DNA from: Acidobacteria bacterium 13_2_20CM_57_17
GTDB lineage: Bacteria; Acidobacteriota; Terriglobia; Acidiferrales; UBA7541
Length of the DNA stretch: 37,288 bases
Direction of reading: 5' to 3'
Assembly (NCBI GenBank): GCA_001914785.1
Contig: MNDE01000082.1
Span: 1-37,288, forward strand
This document shows, one piece after another, positions 10,002-18,718 of the stretch (the first letter of the stretch is position 1; each line of letters starts with the position of its first letter). Made by a program: the position numbers and the translations under genes. The notes below the pieces were generated by a model. The model searched no databases and was not told the origin of the DNA. It saw nothing but the letters and a program-made list of their open reading frames with translations.

Positions 10002-11681
10002 ATGAGCAACACGCCTCTAACGCCAGACCTCGAATTGCCGGACGAACATTATTTGAACGCCACCTACGGCTCCGGCATCCGTTCGTGGCTGTTGACCACC
10101 GATCACAAGCGCATCGCCTTGCTTTATCTCGCCTCTGTCACTGTTTTCTTTTTCATCGGGGGCGTCCTCGCCACCATGATTCGCATCCATCTTTTGACCC
10201 CCGGCGGAGCGCTGGTCACGCCGGAGACCTACAACAAACTCTTCACCATGCACGGCGTGGCGATGATTTTCTTCTTTCTGATCCCCTCGATCCCCGCGGT
10301 CTTCGGGAATTTCCTCATTCCCCTCATGATTGGCGCTAAGGATTTGGCCTTCCCGAAGATCAATCTCTTGAGCTGGTATATCTACCTCATCGGTGGTGGC
10401 TTCGTTCTGTATTCTTTCAGCACCGGCGGCCTGGATACCGGATGGACGTTTTACACGCCGCTCAGCAGTGTGTATTCGAATTCCGCAGTCACCCCGGCGG
10501 TTATCGGCATTTTCATCAACGGCTTCTCGTCGATTCTCACGGGACTCAACTTCATTGTCACCATCCACACCATGCGTGCCCCAGGCATGACCTGGTTCCG
10601 TCTTCCGCTGTTCGCCTGGGCGCATTACGCTACCAGCCTCGTCATGATTCTGGGCACGCCCGTTGTCGCCATCACACTGTTGCTTGCCGGCCTCGAACGC
10701 ATGTTCCATCTGGGTTTCTTCAATCCGGCGCTGGGCGGCGACCCGATTCTCTTCCAGCACCTCTTCTGGTTCTATTCGCACCCGGCCGTCTACATCATGA
10801 TTCTTCCGGCCATGGGCGTGGTCAGCGAGATCATCCCGACTTTTGCGCGCAAGCCCATCTTCGGCTATTCCTTCATCGCCGGCTCGAGCATCGCCATCGC
10901 TGTCATCGGGTTTCTCGTTTGGGCGCACCACATGTTCGTTACCGGCGAATCCACCTACGCCGCGCTCACCTTTTCGTTCCTCAGCTACCTTGTGGCGATC
11001 CCTTCAGCGGTAAAAGTTTTTAACTGGACTTCAACGCTCTACAAAGGCTCGATCTCCTGGGACCCGCCGATGGTATATGCCCTCGGCTTCATTGGCTTGT
11101 TCGTGATCGGTGGCCTCACGGGGCTTTTCCTCGCGTGCCTCGGTCTGGACATTCATATTCACGACACCTACTTTGTCGTCGCCCACTTCCACTACATCAT
11201 GGTCGGCGGCGCGGTCATGGGTTATGTGGGCGGCTTGCACTTCTGGTGGCCAAAGATTACTGGCCGGCTCTATCCGAAATCGCTCTCGCAGTTTGCCGCG
11301 ATTATTCTCTTTGTTGGCTTCAATCTGACGTTCTTTCCGCAGTTCATCCTCGGCTATCTCGGCATGCCGCGCCGCTATCACACCTATCCGCCGGAATTCC
11401 AGGTCCTCAACGTGTTGTCCACTGCCGGTGCATCGATCCTTGCGCTCGGCTATCTGCTGCCTATGAGTTATCTGATTTGGTCTATGCGTTATGGCAAAGT
11501 CGCCGGGCCGAATCCCTGGCCTGCCACCGGCCTGGAATGGAAAACGGATTCGCCGCCACTGACGGAAAATTTCCACGTCACCCCGGAAGTTACGTGGGAA
11601 CCTTACGACTTTCAGAACCGCCCTGATCTAGGCTTGGCTGCAGGCGCGCGGCCCCTCGCGCCCGCTCATGGAGACGATTAG
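10002..11681 (+). CDS. coxA: Cytochrome c oxidase subunit I
   Basis: 559 aa; [31 protein letters not shown] and other heme-copper oxidase signatures. Confidence 0.97.
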   Translation: MSNTPLTPDLELPDEHYLNATYGSGIRSWLLTTDHKRIALLYLASVTVFFFIGGVLATMIRIHLLTPGGALVTPETYNKLFTMHGVAMIFFFLIPSIPAVFGNFLIPLMIGAKDLAFPKINLLSWYIYLIGGGFVLYSFSTGGLDTGWTFYTPLSSVYSNSAVTPAVIGIFINGFSSILTGLNFIVTIHTMRAPGMTWFRLPLFAWAHYATSLVMILGTPVVAITLLLAGLERMFHLGFFNPALGGDPILFQHLFWFYSHPAVYIMILPAMGVVSEIIPTFARKPIFGYSFIAGSSIAIAVIGFLVWAHHMFVTGESTYAALTFSFLSYLVAIPSAVKVFNWTSTLYKGSISWDPPMVYALGFIGLFVIGGLTGLFLACLGLDIHIHDTYFVVAHFHYIMVGGAVMGYVGGLHFWWPKITGRLYPKSLSQFAAIILFVGFNLTFFPQFILGYLGMPRRYHTYPPEFQVLNVLSTAGASILALGYLLPMSYLIWSMRYGKVAGPNPWPATGLEWKTDSPPLTENFHVTPEVTWEPYDFQNRPDLGLAAGARPLAPAHGDD

Positions 11682-11697
11682 TGAGTTTGATCTTTAT

Positions 11698-11724
11698 GTA
11701 GGGGGCGGACTTCAGTCCGTCCCG
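11698..11724 (+). repeat. REP-like palindrome with GTAG foot between coxA and coxC
   Basis: GTAG (11698-11701) followed by GGGGCGGACTTCAGTCCGTCCCG; CGGACT/AGTCCG perfect stem extended by a G.T wobble and GGG/CCC. Confidence 0.5.
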
Positions 11725-11773
11725 CGGTTGGACCGAGCCAGGCCCTGCATTGGCTTAGGAAGAGGAGTACCGA

Positions 11774-12505
11774 GTGCACCGCACCGGCGATCTGTACGGG
11801 CATTTTCAAACGCTCGAGCAGCAGAAAGAAACTGCCACGCTCGGGATGTGGATTTTCCTGGTCACCGAAGTCCTGTTCTTCGGCGGCCTCTTCCTCACTT
11901 ACACCATCAATCGCAGCGCGTTCAGCACCGCCTTCGGTATCGGTAGCAATACTCTGGACATCACTTTGGGCGCCGGCAACACCGTTGTGCTGATTATGAG
12001 CAGTCTGACTATGGCCATGGCCGTCTGGTCTGCCCAGGTCGGCAAAAAGAAATTGGTCAGTATTTTCCTGATCGCCACACTCGGTCTCGGTACCGTCTTT
12101 CTTGGCGTCAAAGCCGTCGAATACAAGCAGAAGTTCGACCACCACCTCATTCCCGGCCACGGTTTTGACATGAAGTATCACCCAGCGCATCCCATGGCGC
12201 GCGATGACCTTAAGGAATTGGCCCTGGAGAAGAAGGAAGTGGATGAGGCTTTCGCCGTCGATCCCGACATCAACTTTCATGGCCAACTCTATTTCTCCCT
12301 CTACTTCGGCATGACCGGCCTGCACGCCCTCCATATGATCGTGGGCGTCGGCCTCCTCATATGGCTCATCACGGGCTCTTTCGCCGGGCGCTTCACCCCG
12401 CAGTACAACACGCCCGTCGAAATCGTCGGCTTGTACTGGCACTTCGTCGATATTGTGTGGATCTATCTGTTCCCGTTGTTATATCTGATTGACAGGCACC
12501 GGTAG
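11774..12505 (+). CDS. coxC: Cytochrome c oxidase subunit III
   Basis: 243 aa, GTG start with upstream [28 protein letters not shown] and [15 protein letters not shown] signatures. Confidence 0.93.
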   Translation: MHRTGDLYGHFQTLEQQKETATLGMWIFLVTEVLFFGGLFLTYTINRSAFSTAFGIGSNTLDITLGAGNTVVLIMSSLTMAMAVWSAQVGKKKLVSIFLIATLGLGTVFLGVKAVEYKQKFDHHLIPGHGFDMKYHPAHPMARDDLKELALEKKEVDEAFAVDPDINFHGQLYFSLYFGMTGLHALHMIVGVGLLIWLITGSFAGRFTPQYNTPVEIVGLYWHFVDIVWIYLFPLLYLIDRHR

Positions 12506-12516
12506 GAGGGTCGCGC

Positions 12517-12837
12517 GTGTCCGAGCACATTGTTTCGCCAAAAGTTTATATCGTCATTTTCGCGTCCTTGATGCTTGGCACAGGCCTTACTGTTTGGGCC
12601 GCATTCCAGAACTTTCATCAATACAACATCGTCATCGCACTGGGCATCGCCACGATCAAAGCCACGCTCGTTGTTCTCTATTTCATGCATGCCCGCTATA
12701 GCCCCGGGCGCACTCAGTTGGTCATTGTTTGCTCTATCTTCTGGCTGGCGATTATGCTGGCTCTCACGCTCGCCGATTACGATACGCGGCCCCACGACAT
12801 AACGCTTGCCGCGCCTCAGGTCTTTTACTGCGTCTGA
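12517..12837 (+). CDS. coxD: Cytochrome c oxidase subunit IV (caa3-type small subunit)
   Basis: 106 aa; GTG start after GGAGGG; three predicted TM, IKATLVVLYFMHARYS motif typical of COX4/CtaF. Confidence 0.85.
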   Translation: MSEHIVSPKVYIVIFASLMLGTGLTVWAAFQNFHQYNIVIALGIATIKATLVVLYFMHARYSPGRTQLVIVCSIFWLAIMLALTLADYDTRPHDITLAAPQVFYCV

Positions 12838-12877
12838 TCACGATATACATTTTTGACCCCGAACTCGCGTTCAAGCA

Positions 12878-12960
12878 CACTTTCGCTGAGTATCGAATCC
12901 GGGGTGTTTGGGGTGTCGGCAACCCTGGGGAAGATCTTGGGTCACCTTTCGGCGAAAGTG
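12878..12960. repeat. Inverted repeat CACTTTCGC/GCGAAAGTG in the intergenic region after coxD
   Basis: CACTTTCGC (12878-12886) is the exact reverse complement of GCGAAAGTG (12952-12960). Confidence 0.4.
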
Positions 12961-13197
12961 TAAGGGGGGAGTAGCGAACCGGCCCAGCCCTCAATCCCCT
13001 AAAGGGATCCTCGGCTCGCCTCCCCCACTTGGCTAAGAAGTGCAAGCCCCAGGCCACTCTTAACATGTTTATTTTCAACGAACTGCCGTGCGAATTCCAA
13101 GTAAAAAAGCTCTACCGCCCCCGAAAATTTACCTGCCTTAGTACTCCGCAAGCGACAGTTCAATGAACCCCGAATTTGCTGGCAGCAGAATCCTGGA

Positions 13198-14730
13198 TTA
13201 CTCGTGCAATTTACTCGATATTCCGGCCATTTGAGCGGCATCCGCTGCTCCCTTCAAAGCATTTCGTCTTCCCGGCGCTGTAATTAATACCTGCCGGTAT
13301 GCGGTCAGCGCCTCCTTCGGTCGGTTCATTTCCATGAGCAAATCACCAAACAATTCCCGCGCGGGCCGGATTGCTCCGGGCGTGACGGCATGTTTTTCCG
13401 CGGCATCCTCGTGATCCGCCGCCATTCTTAGCAGACGAAAAGCGTCATACGTTCGATGCTCAGCGAACGCCACCCATCCGCCGGCTTCCTTGCCTTGAAT
13501 AGCCACTTGCTCCGCCCAGTAAGCGTCGCCTTTTCCCTCTAATTCTCCCGAAAGTCTGCGCACCTGCTCTGTGTGTTGCCTCGCGGCTTGCAGATCTCCC
13601 GCGTGCACGGCTCCCAGCGCCGCCGCCCAATGCGAAATCGCCGCCACTTGCGGCTCCACCTCTGAATCGGGCTCCAGGTTTTCGGCTTCCTTCCATTGAT
13701 GCTGTTCCAGCACGCACCGCGCGCGAATGGCAGCTTTTGCATAGTGGATCTTGAACAGGGACGAAGGGTTTTCCTTTCCCACGGCAGGCAGGTTGTCCCT
13801 GATCTTTTCCGCCTCGTCATTCCGTCCCAATTGCAGGTAAGCGTAGACCAGATAATCCAGGGCATGAAACTCGTCGCCCCGATCTCCGTGCTTTCGTGCT
13901 GCTGTTACCGCGGCCACGTTCGAAGAAATCGACTCCTCCCACAATCCGAGCCGCGTGTAGATATGCGACGGCATGTGCAGCGCGTGTGGCAAGTCGGGAG
14001 CGATCTTGGAGTAGGCCCGTGCCACTGTCACACCCTGTGATGCGAGCGCCGGATTGTCATACGCATGGATCAGATAGTGCGCCGCTCCGGGATGATCGGG
14101 ATGCGACGCAAACAGAGGGTCGAGAATTGCCGCTGCTTTCCGCTGATTGTCATACGTCTTGTCCTCCGGCGCAGCGGTCGCCACCAGCGCCAGCGCATAG
14201 AAAATCGCCGCTTCCTGATCTTTTGGATTTCGCTCGTATACTCCTCCCATCGCATCGCGATAGGTTTTGGCGCGAGCCGCGTGGCCTTGCTTCTCCCAGC
14301 CGTCATAGAATTTGCCGAGCGCCTCGACGAATTCTTTTTCCCGCGGTGTCGCCGGCTTCAATTCGCGCGCCTTCTGAATCTCAGCGAAGCCGCGTTGCAA
14401 TTCCGCCGGCCCTGGCCAGGGGTCCCACAGTTGATGGTATTCCGTCATCGCCAGGCCCCAATGCGCCATGGCGCAGCGAGGATCTATCACGGCCGCATCG
14501 CGAAATGCCTCGGCGGACTCTTCATAGGTGAATGAATGCAGGAGCGCGATGCCGCGCGTGAACGATTCTTGCGCTTTGGCCGTGCACGACACCCGAAATT
14601 CCACGGTTCCGAGGGATCCCGCTGCTCCGTGCGCCCCATGCTCTTGTCCGCACGCGGCTTTGCTACTCAAAAGCAATAAGAGTCCGAGGGCGCACAACCG
14701 CTTGATTGTCTCTTTGCTCGTTCTTCCCAA
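13198..14730 (-). CDS. Secreted TPR-repeat protein
   Basis: 510 aa; N-terminal signal sequence (RLCALGLLLLLSSKAACG); TPR-like helices and LPHALHMPSHIYTRLGLWEESI segment. Confidence 0.8.
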   Translation of the reverse strand: MGRTSKETIKRLCALGLLLLLSSKAACGQEHGAHGAAGSLGTVEFRVSCTAKAQESFTRGIALLHSFTYEESAEAFRDAAVIDPRCAMAHWGLAMTEYHQLWDPWPGPAELQRGFAEIQKARELKPATPREKEFVEALGKFYDGWEKQGHAARAKTYRDAMGGVYERNPKDQEAAIFYALALVATAAPEDKTYDNQRKAAAILDPLFASHPDHPGAAHYLIHAYDNPALASQGVTVARAYSKIAPDLPHALHMPSHIYTRLGLWEESISSNVAAVTAARKHGDRGDEFHALDYLVYAYLQLGRNDEAEKIRDNLPAVGKENPSSLFKIHYAKAAIRARCVLEQHQWKEAENLEPDSEVEPQVAAISHWAAALGAVHAGDLQAARQHTEQVRRLSGELEGKGDAYWAEQVAIQGKEAGGWVAFAEHRTYDAFRLLRMAADHEDAAEKHAVTPGAIRPARELFGDLLMEMNRPKEALTAYRQVLITAPGRRNALKGAADAAQMAGISSKLHE

Positions 14731-14897
14731 GTCAGGACTCCTGCTGGAAAATCATTTGCCCTCGATGGTAGTTCTCATGGTCTAAAGCGTCAATCCAACC
14801 CTGATTTGTTGCATTCATTCCACCGCTTGCCGAAAACTTGTCGCACACCCTCGCACAGAGTAGACTTTTCGCCTGCATTAGCTTGGGAGGTATCTCC

Positions 14898-15797
14898 ATG
14901 CCCCGCACGGTTCGCTGTGGCCTGATTCAGGCACGATGTGAATGGTCTCCGGAAAGGTTTTCGCTCGCCGACATCAAGAAGAAAATGATCGCCAAGCACG
15001 AGCGCTTGATCGCCAACGCCGCCAAGAAAAAAGTGCAAATCCTCGGTCTCCAGGAACTCTTCTATGGCCCGTACTTTTGTGCCGAGCAGCAGACTCGCTG
15101 GTACGAATTGACTGAGCGCATCCCTGACGGACCTACCATCTCGCTGATGCAAAAACTCGCCAAGAAATATCAGATGGTCCTCGTCGTCCCAGTCTACGAA
15201 GTGGAGATGACCGGCGTTTACTTCAACACCGCTGCCGTCATTGACGCTGACGGCCGCTACCTCGGCAAATACCGCAAGCACCACATTCCGCATTGTCACC
15301 CGGGCTTTTGGGAGAAGTTTTATTTCACGCCCGGAAACGCCGGCTATCCCGTCTTCCAGACTCGCTACGCTCGCGTCGGCGTGTACATTTGCTACGATCG
15401 CCATTTCCCCGAGGGCGCGCGCATCCTCGGCCTCAACGGCGCGGAAATCGTCTACAACCCCTCCGCCACCGTTGCCGGCCTCTCCGAATATCTTTGGGAA
15501 CTCGAGCAGCCCGCCCACGCCGTCGCCAACGCCTATTTCGTCGCCGCCATCAATCGCGTCGGCACGGAAGCTCCCTGGAAAATCGGCGAGTTTTACGGCA
15601 AGAGCTACTTTTGCGACCCGCGCGGGAAAATCGTCGCCCAGGCCAGCCGCGATAAGGACGAACTGCTCGTCGCGGAATTGAATCTCGACGAGATTCAGAA
15701 AGTCCGCGACACCTGGCAGTTCTACCGCGATCGCCGCCCGGAATCGTATGGCGAAATCGTGCGCACGCAAGCCGCGACCAGCGCCGCAGCCAGCTAG
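14898..15797 (+). CDS. Beta-ureidopropionase / N-carbamoyl-beta-alanine amidohydrolase-like nitrilase-superfamily protein
   Basis: ATG 14898 after GGGAGG; E-K-C nitrilase triad context (LQELF, KYRKHHIPH, VYICYDRHFPEGAR); next to NCS1 permease and hydantoinase. Confidence 0.87.
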   Translation: MPRTVRCGLIQARCEWSPERFSLADIKKKMIAKHERLIANAAKKKVQILGLQELFYGPYFCAEQQTRWYELTERIPDGPTISLMQKLAKKYQMVLVVPVYEVEMTGVYFNTAAVIDADGRYLGKYRKHHIPHCHPGFWEKFYFTPGNAGYPVFQTRYARVGVYICYDRHFPEGARILGLNGAEIVYNPSATVAGLSEYLWELEQPAHAVANAYFVAAINRVGTEAPWKIGEFYGKSYFCDPRGKIVAQASRDKDELLVAELNLDEIQKVRDTWQFYRDRRPESYGEIVRTQAATSAAAS

Positions 15798-15864
15798 GTT
15801 ATGTTCCGCCTCCCGGCAAACGCAGTTGCGATTCGCGATAAGGAGATGGGAGCAGACCTTCACG

Positions 15865-17301
15865 ATGAGTGAAATTCACAGCGCCGCGCTTCGCGCCGAA
15901 ACCATTCAGAACAGTTCGCTCTACAACAAGGACCTCGCTCCCGTCCCCAGCGAACACCGCGTCTGGCGCACCTACAATTACGCCGCCCTGTGGATTTCCA
16001 TGAGCGTGAACATTCCCACGTACATGCTCGCCAGCGGCATGATTGCCGGCGGCATGAACTGGAGACAGGCGCTCTTCACCGTGTTTCTCGGCAACGTGCT
16101 GGTGCTGATTCCTATGCTGCTCAACGCCCACGCCGGTGCGCAGTACGGCATCCCCTTCCCGGTTTTTGCGCGCGCTTCGTTCGGCGTTCTCGGCGCCAAC
16201 GTCCCCGCCATTCTGCGCGCTCTTGTCGCCTGCGGCTGGTTCGGCATCCAAACCTGGATCGGCGGCGAAGCCATCAACGCCATGATCGTAGCGCTTGCGC
16301 CTTCTTGGGCGCGCTTTTCGTCCGGCCCGGCCATCTGCTTCGTTTTCTTCTGGTTCCTCAACGTTCTTGTAATTCTTCGAGGAATCGAAACCATCCGCTT
16401 CTTGCAGGGCATCTCCGCTCCGTTCCTGCTGCTCATCGGACTTGCTCTTCTTCTTTGGGCCCGCAGCAAGGCTGGCGGCTTCGGCCCCATGCTGGCCACG
16501 CCGTCGAAATTCCAGAGCTTCAATGAGTTTTTCCGCTTCTTCATCCCTTCGCTCACCGGCGTCGTCGGTTTCTGGGCCACTGTTTCATTGAACATTCCCG
16601 ACTTCACGCGTTACGCCCGTGGCCAGCGCGATCAAATCGTCGGCCAGGCCCTCGGTCTTCCCGCCACGATGACTTTTTATTCCTTCATCGGCATCGCCGT
16701 CACGTCCGCCACTATGATCATTTTTGGCCAGGCGCTCTGGGATCCCGTCGCCGTTCTCTCGCGCCTCGGCAATCCTTTCGCTGTCGTTCTGGCGATGATC
16801 GCCTTGCTGATGGCCACTCTCAACGTCAACGTCGCCGCCAACGTTGTCTCTCCGGCCAACGATTTCTCGAATCTTTCTCCTCGCCGCATCAGTTTTCGCA
16901 CCGGTGGACTCATCACCTGCGCCATGGGCATCGTCATGCAGCCCTGGAAATTGATGGCCGATTACGGCAGCTACATTTTCGGCTGGCTCGTCGGCTATTC
17001 CGGCTTTCTCGGCCCCATCGCGGGCGTCCTCATTTGTGATTACTTCATCGTGCGCAAGAAATTCCTCGTCCTCGAAGATCTTTATCAACGCAATGGCGTC
17101 TACGAATACTCACGCGGCTTTAACTGGACCGCCGTTGCGGCGCTGGCTGCTGGCGCGGCCGTCGCTTTTGTCGGCCTGGTGTTTCCGCCCTTGCGCGTCC
17201 TCTACAACTACGCTTGGTTCGTCGGCTTCCTGGTCAGCTTCTTTATCTATTTCGCCCTGATGAACCGCGTCGCGCCGGTTACGCAGCCGGCCGACGGGTA
17301 G
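15865..17301 (+). CDS. NCS1 family nucleobase:cation symporter (uracil/allantoin/hydantoin permease-like)
   Basis: Start at 15865 MSEIHSAAL; NYAALWISMSVNIPTYMLASGMI, GIPFPVFARASFGVLGANVPAILRALVACGWFGIQTWIGG signatures. Confidence 0.9.
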   Translation: MSEIHSAALRAETIQNSSLYNKDLAPVPSEHRVWRTYNYAALWISMSVNIPTYMLASGMIAGGMNWRQALFTVFLGNVLVLIPMLLNAHAGAQYGIPFPVFARASFGVLGANVPAILRALVACGWFGIQTWIGGEAINAMIVALAPSWARFSSGPAICFVFFWFLNVLVILRGIETIRFLQGISAPFLLLIGLALLLWARSKAGGFGPMLATPSKFQSFNEFFRFFIPSLTGVVGFWATVSLNIPDFTRYARGQRDQIVGQALGLPATMTFYSFIGIAVTSATMIIFGQALWDPVAVLSRLGNPFAVVLAMIALLMATLNVNVAANVVSPANDFSNLSPRRISFRTGGLITCAMGIVMQPWKLMADYGSYIFGWLVGYSGFLGPIAGVLICDYFIVRKKFLVLEDLYQRNGVYEYSRGFNWTAVAALAAGAAVAFVGLVFPPLRVLYNYAWFVGFLVSFFIYFALMNRVAPVTQPADG

Positions 17302-17322
17302 CACAGGCATTCCTGCCTGTGC
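17298..17322 (+). repeat. REP-like perfect palindrome with GTAG foot at the NCS1 stop codon
   Basis: GTAG + GCACAGGCA-TTCC-TGCCTGTGC (17301-17322), 9-bp perfect stem; TAG of the foot is the NCS1 stop codon. Confidence 0.6.
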
Positions 17323-17341
17323 TCTTACGGCCTAAAGCGTA

Positions 17342-17363
17342 TCTTCGAGGTTCAAATCGAAGA
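17342..17363. other. Short hairpin between the NCS1 permease and the LLM oxidoreductase
   Basis: TCTTCGA-GGTTCAAA-TCGAAGA, 7-bp perfect stem with 8-nt loop. Confidence 0.45.
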
Positions 17364-17401
17364 CAGATTCAGGGTTGCTACTGGGAGGAGGCTCAATTCT
17401 T

Positions 17402-18397
17402 ATGGACTTCGGCATCACCATTAAGCCCGATATCTCAATAGACCGCATCCTCAGCCTCACGCGCCATGCCGAATCCTCCGGCTTCTCTTTCGGCTGGATT
17501 TTCGATTCTCACGTCATCTGGAAGGAGCCCTTCCCGCTCCTCACTCTGATGGCCTCCAACACCCAAAAAATGCGCCTCGGTACTTGCGTAACAAATCCAG
17601 CCGTCCGCGACGTCACCGTTTCCGCCAGCCTCTTCGCCACTTTGAATCTTGCCTCCCAAGGCCGAATGGAGCTAGGCATTGGCCGCGGCGACAGTTCCCG
17701 TCGCGTTCTCGGCAAGAAGCCCACCACGCTCGAAAACCTCGAGGAATTCGTCCGCATCTTCCGCAACTTGAATGCTGGCAAGACAGTTGACCTCGACGGC
17801 GTCTCCACAAAATTCCCTTGGGCCAGCGGCGAAATTCCCCGCGTCTGGGTTGCCGGCTATGGCCCCAAAGCCTTGCGCACTGCCGGTCGCATGGGCGACG
17901 GCGTGATTCTCCAGTTTGCCGATCCCGACCTGATCGACTGGTGTCTCGGCTTTGTTCGCGAAGGCGCCAAGGAAGCCGGCCGCGACTTCAGCAAAATCGA
18001 AGTGATGGCCGCCGCCCCCGTTTGGCCCTCGGGCGATCTGAAAACCGCGCGCGAACACGTTCGCTGGTTTCCCGCCCTCGTTTCCAATCACGTATTGGAC
18101 CTCATCTCCAAATACAAGCCGGAAGAACTGCCCCCGGCGCTGACCTCTTTCGTCAAAGACCGTGGCAAGTATGACTATCTGCACCACTGCGAAGTCGGCA
18201 GCGATAACGCCGAATTCGTCAGCGACGAAGTCGTCGACCGTTTCTGCATCATCGGCCCCATCGACGAGCACCGCAAAAAGCTCGACCGCCTCCGCAAAGT
18301 CGGCGTCACCCAATTCAACATCTACCTCATGTGTGGCGACGAAGAAAAAACTTTGGACGTGTATAAACGCGAAATCGTGCCCCACTACAACCACTGA
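17402..18397 (+). CDS. LLM class flavin/F420-dependent oxidoreductase
   Basis: ATG 17402 MDFGITIKPDISIDRILSLTRHAESSGFSFGWIFDSH; luciferase-like (GRMELGIGRGDS, RVWVAGYGPKALRTAGRMGDGVIL). Confidence 0.87.
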   Translation: MDFGITIKPDISIDRILSLTRHAESSGFSFGWIFDSHVIWKEPFPLLTLMASNTQKMRLGTCVTNPAVRDVTVSASLFATLNLASQGRMELGIGRGDSSRRVLGKKPTTLENLEEFVRIFRNLNAGKTVDLDGVSTKFPWASGEIPRVWVAGYGPKALRTAGRMGDGVILQFADPDLIDWCLGFVREGAKEAGRDFSKIEVMAAAPVWPSGDLKTAREHVRWFPALVSNHVLDLISKYKPEELPPALTSFVKDRGKYDYLHHCEVGSDNAEFVSDEVVDRFCIIGPIDEHRKKLDRLRKVGVTQFNIYLMCGDEEKTLDVYKREIVPHYNH

Positions 18398-18430
18398 CTA
18401 CTCCAGCGCCTCATTCCCTTAACTTTTTTC

Positions 18431-18458
18431 TTGACATTTTCTCAATTTTAGATATACT
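18431..18458 (+). promoter_or_regulatory. Sigma70-like promoter upstream of the dihydropyrimidinase
   Basis: TTGACA (18431-18436), 16-nt spacer, TATACT (18453-18458) in a locally AT-rich segment. Confidence 0.6.
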
Positions 18459-18718
18459 GCATTTGTAGATTACTAGCTATGGACTGCGGAAGCCTGCTCC
18501 CGCTTTTCCTTTTTGAGCCGCAATTTCCGCTCGTGTGCTCTGAAACAACCAAAAACCCGTCCTTTAGAATCAATCACTTACGAATTGCTTTTTCTGTAAG
18601 TCTTTTCTTTTGATATTCATGCAAAATGATGGGGGGTGGGGGGATGCATGGTTTCATCCCTTCCCATTTGCTTCCGAGTTAATCAGAATCTGTTCCCGCT
18701 TCAGCAGAGGACTTGCAC

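Noticed and set aside
10017-10931. 304-aa minus-strand ORF
   Set aside because: Antisense shadow of coxA with Asp/Glu/Gly-rich composition; the overlapping sense gene is unequivocal.
12999-13241. 80-aa minus-strand ORF overlapping the end of the TPR gene
   Set aside because: No signature; mostly in the palindrome-rich intergenic region.
14790-15863. 357-aa minus-strand ORF
   Set aside because: Antisense to the nitrilase gene, whose catalytic motifs and SD are clear.
17342-17363. T-arm-like GGTTCAAATC of a possible tRNA
   Set aside because: The stem is a plain hairpin; no acceptor, D-arm or anticodon arm found upstream.
17672-18394. 240-aa minus-strand ORF
   Set aside because: Antisense to the LLM oxidoreductase; no domain signature.
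18631-18643. GGGGGGTGGGGGG as an intramolecular G-quadruplex
   Set aside because: Only two G-runs with a one-base spacer, insufficient loops for a standard intramolecular four-run quadruplex; kept only as part of the hydA leader observation.
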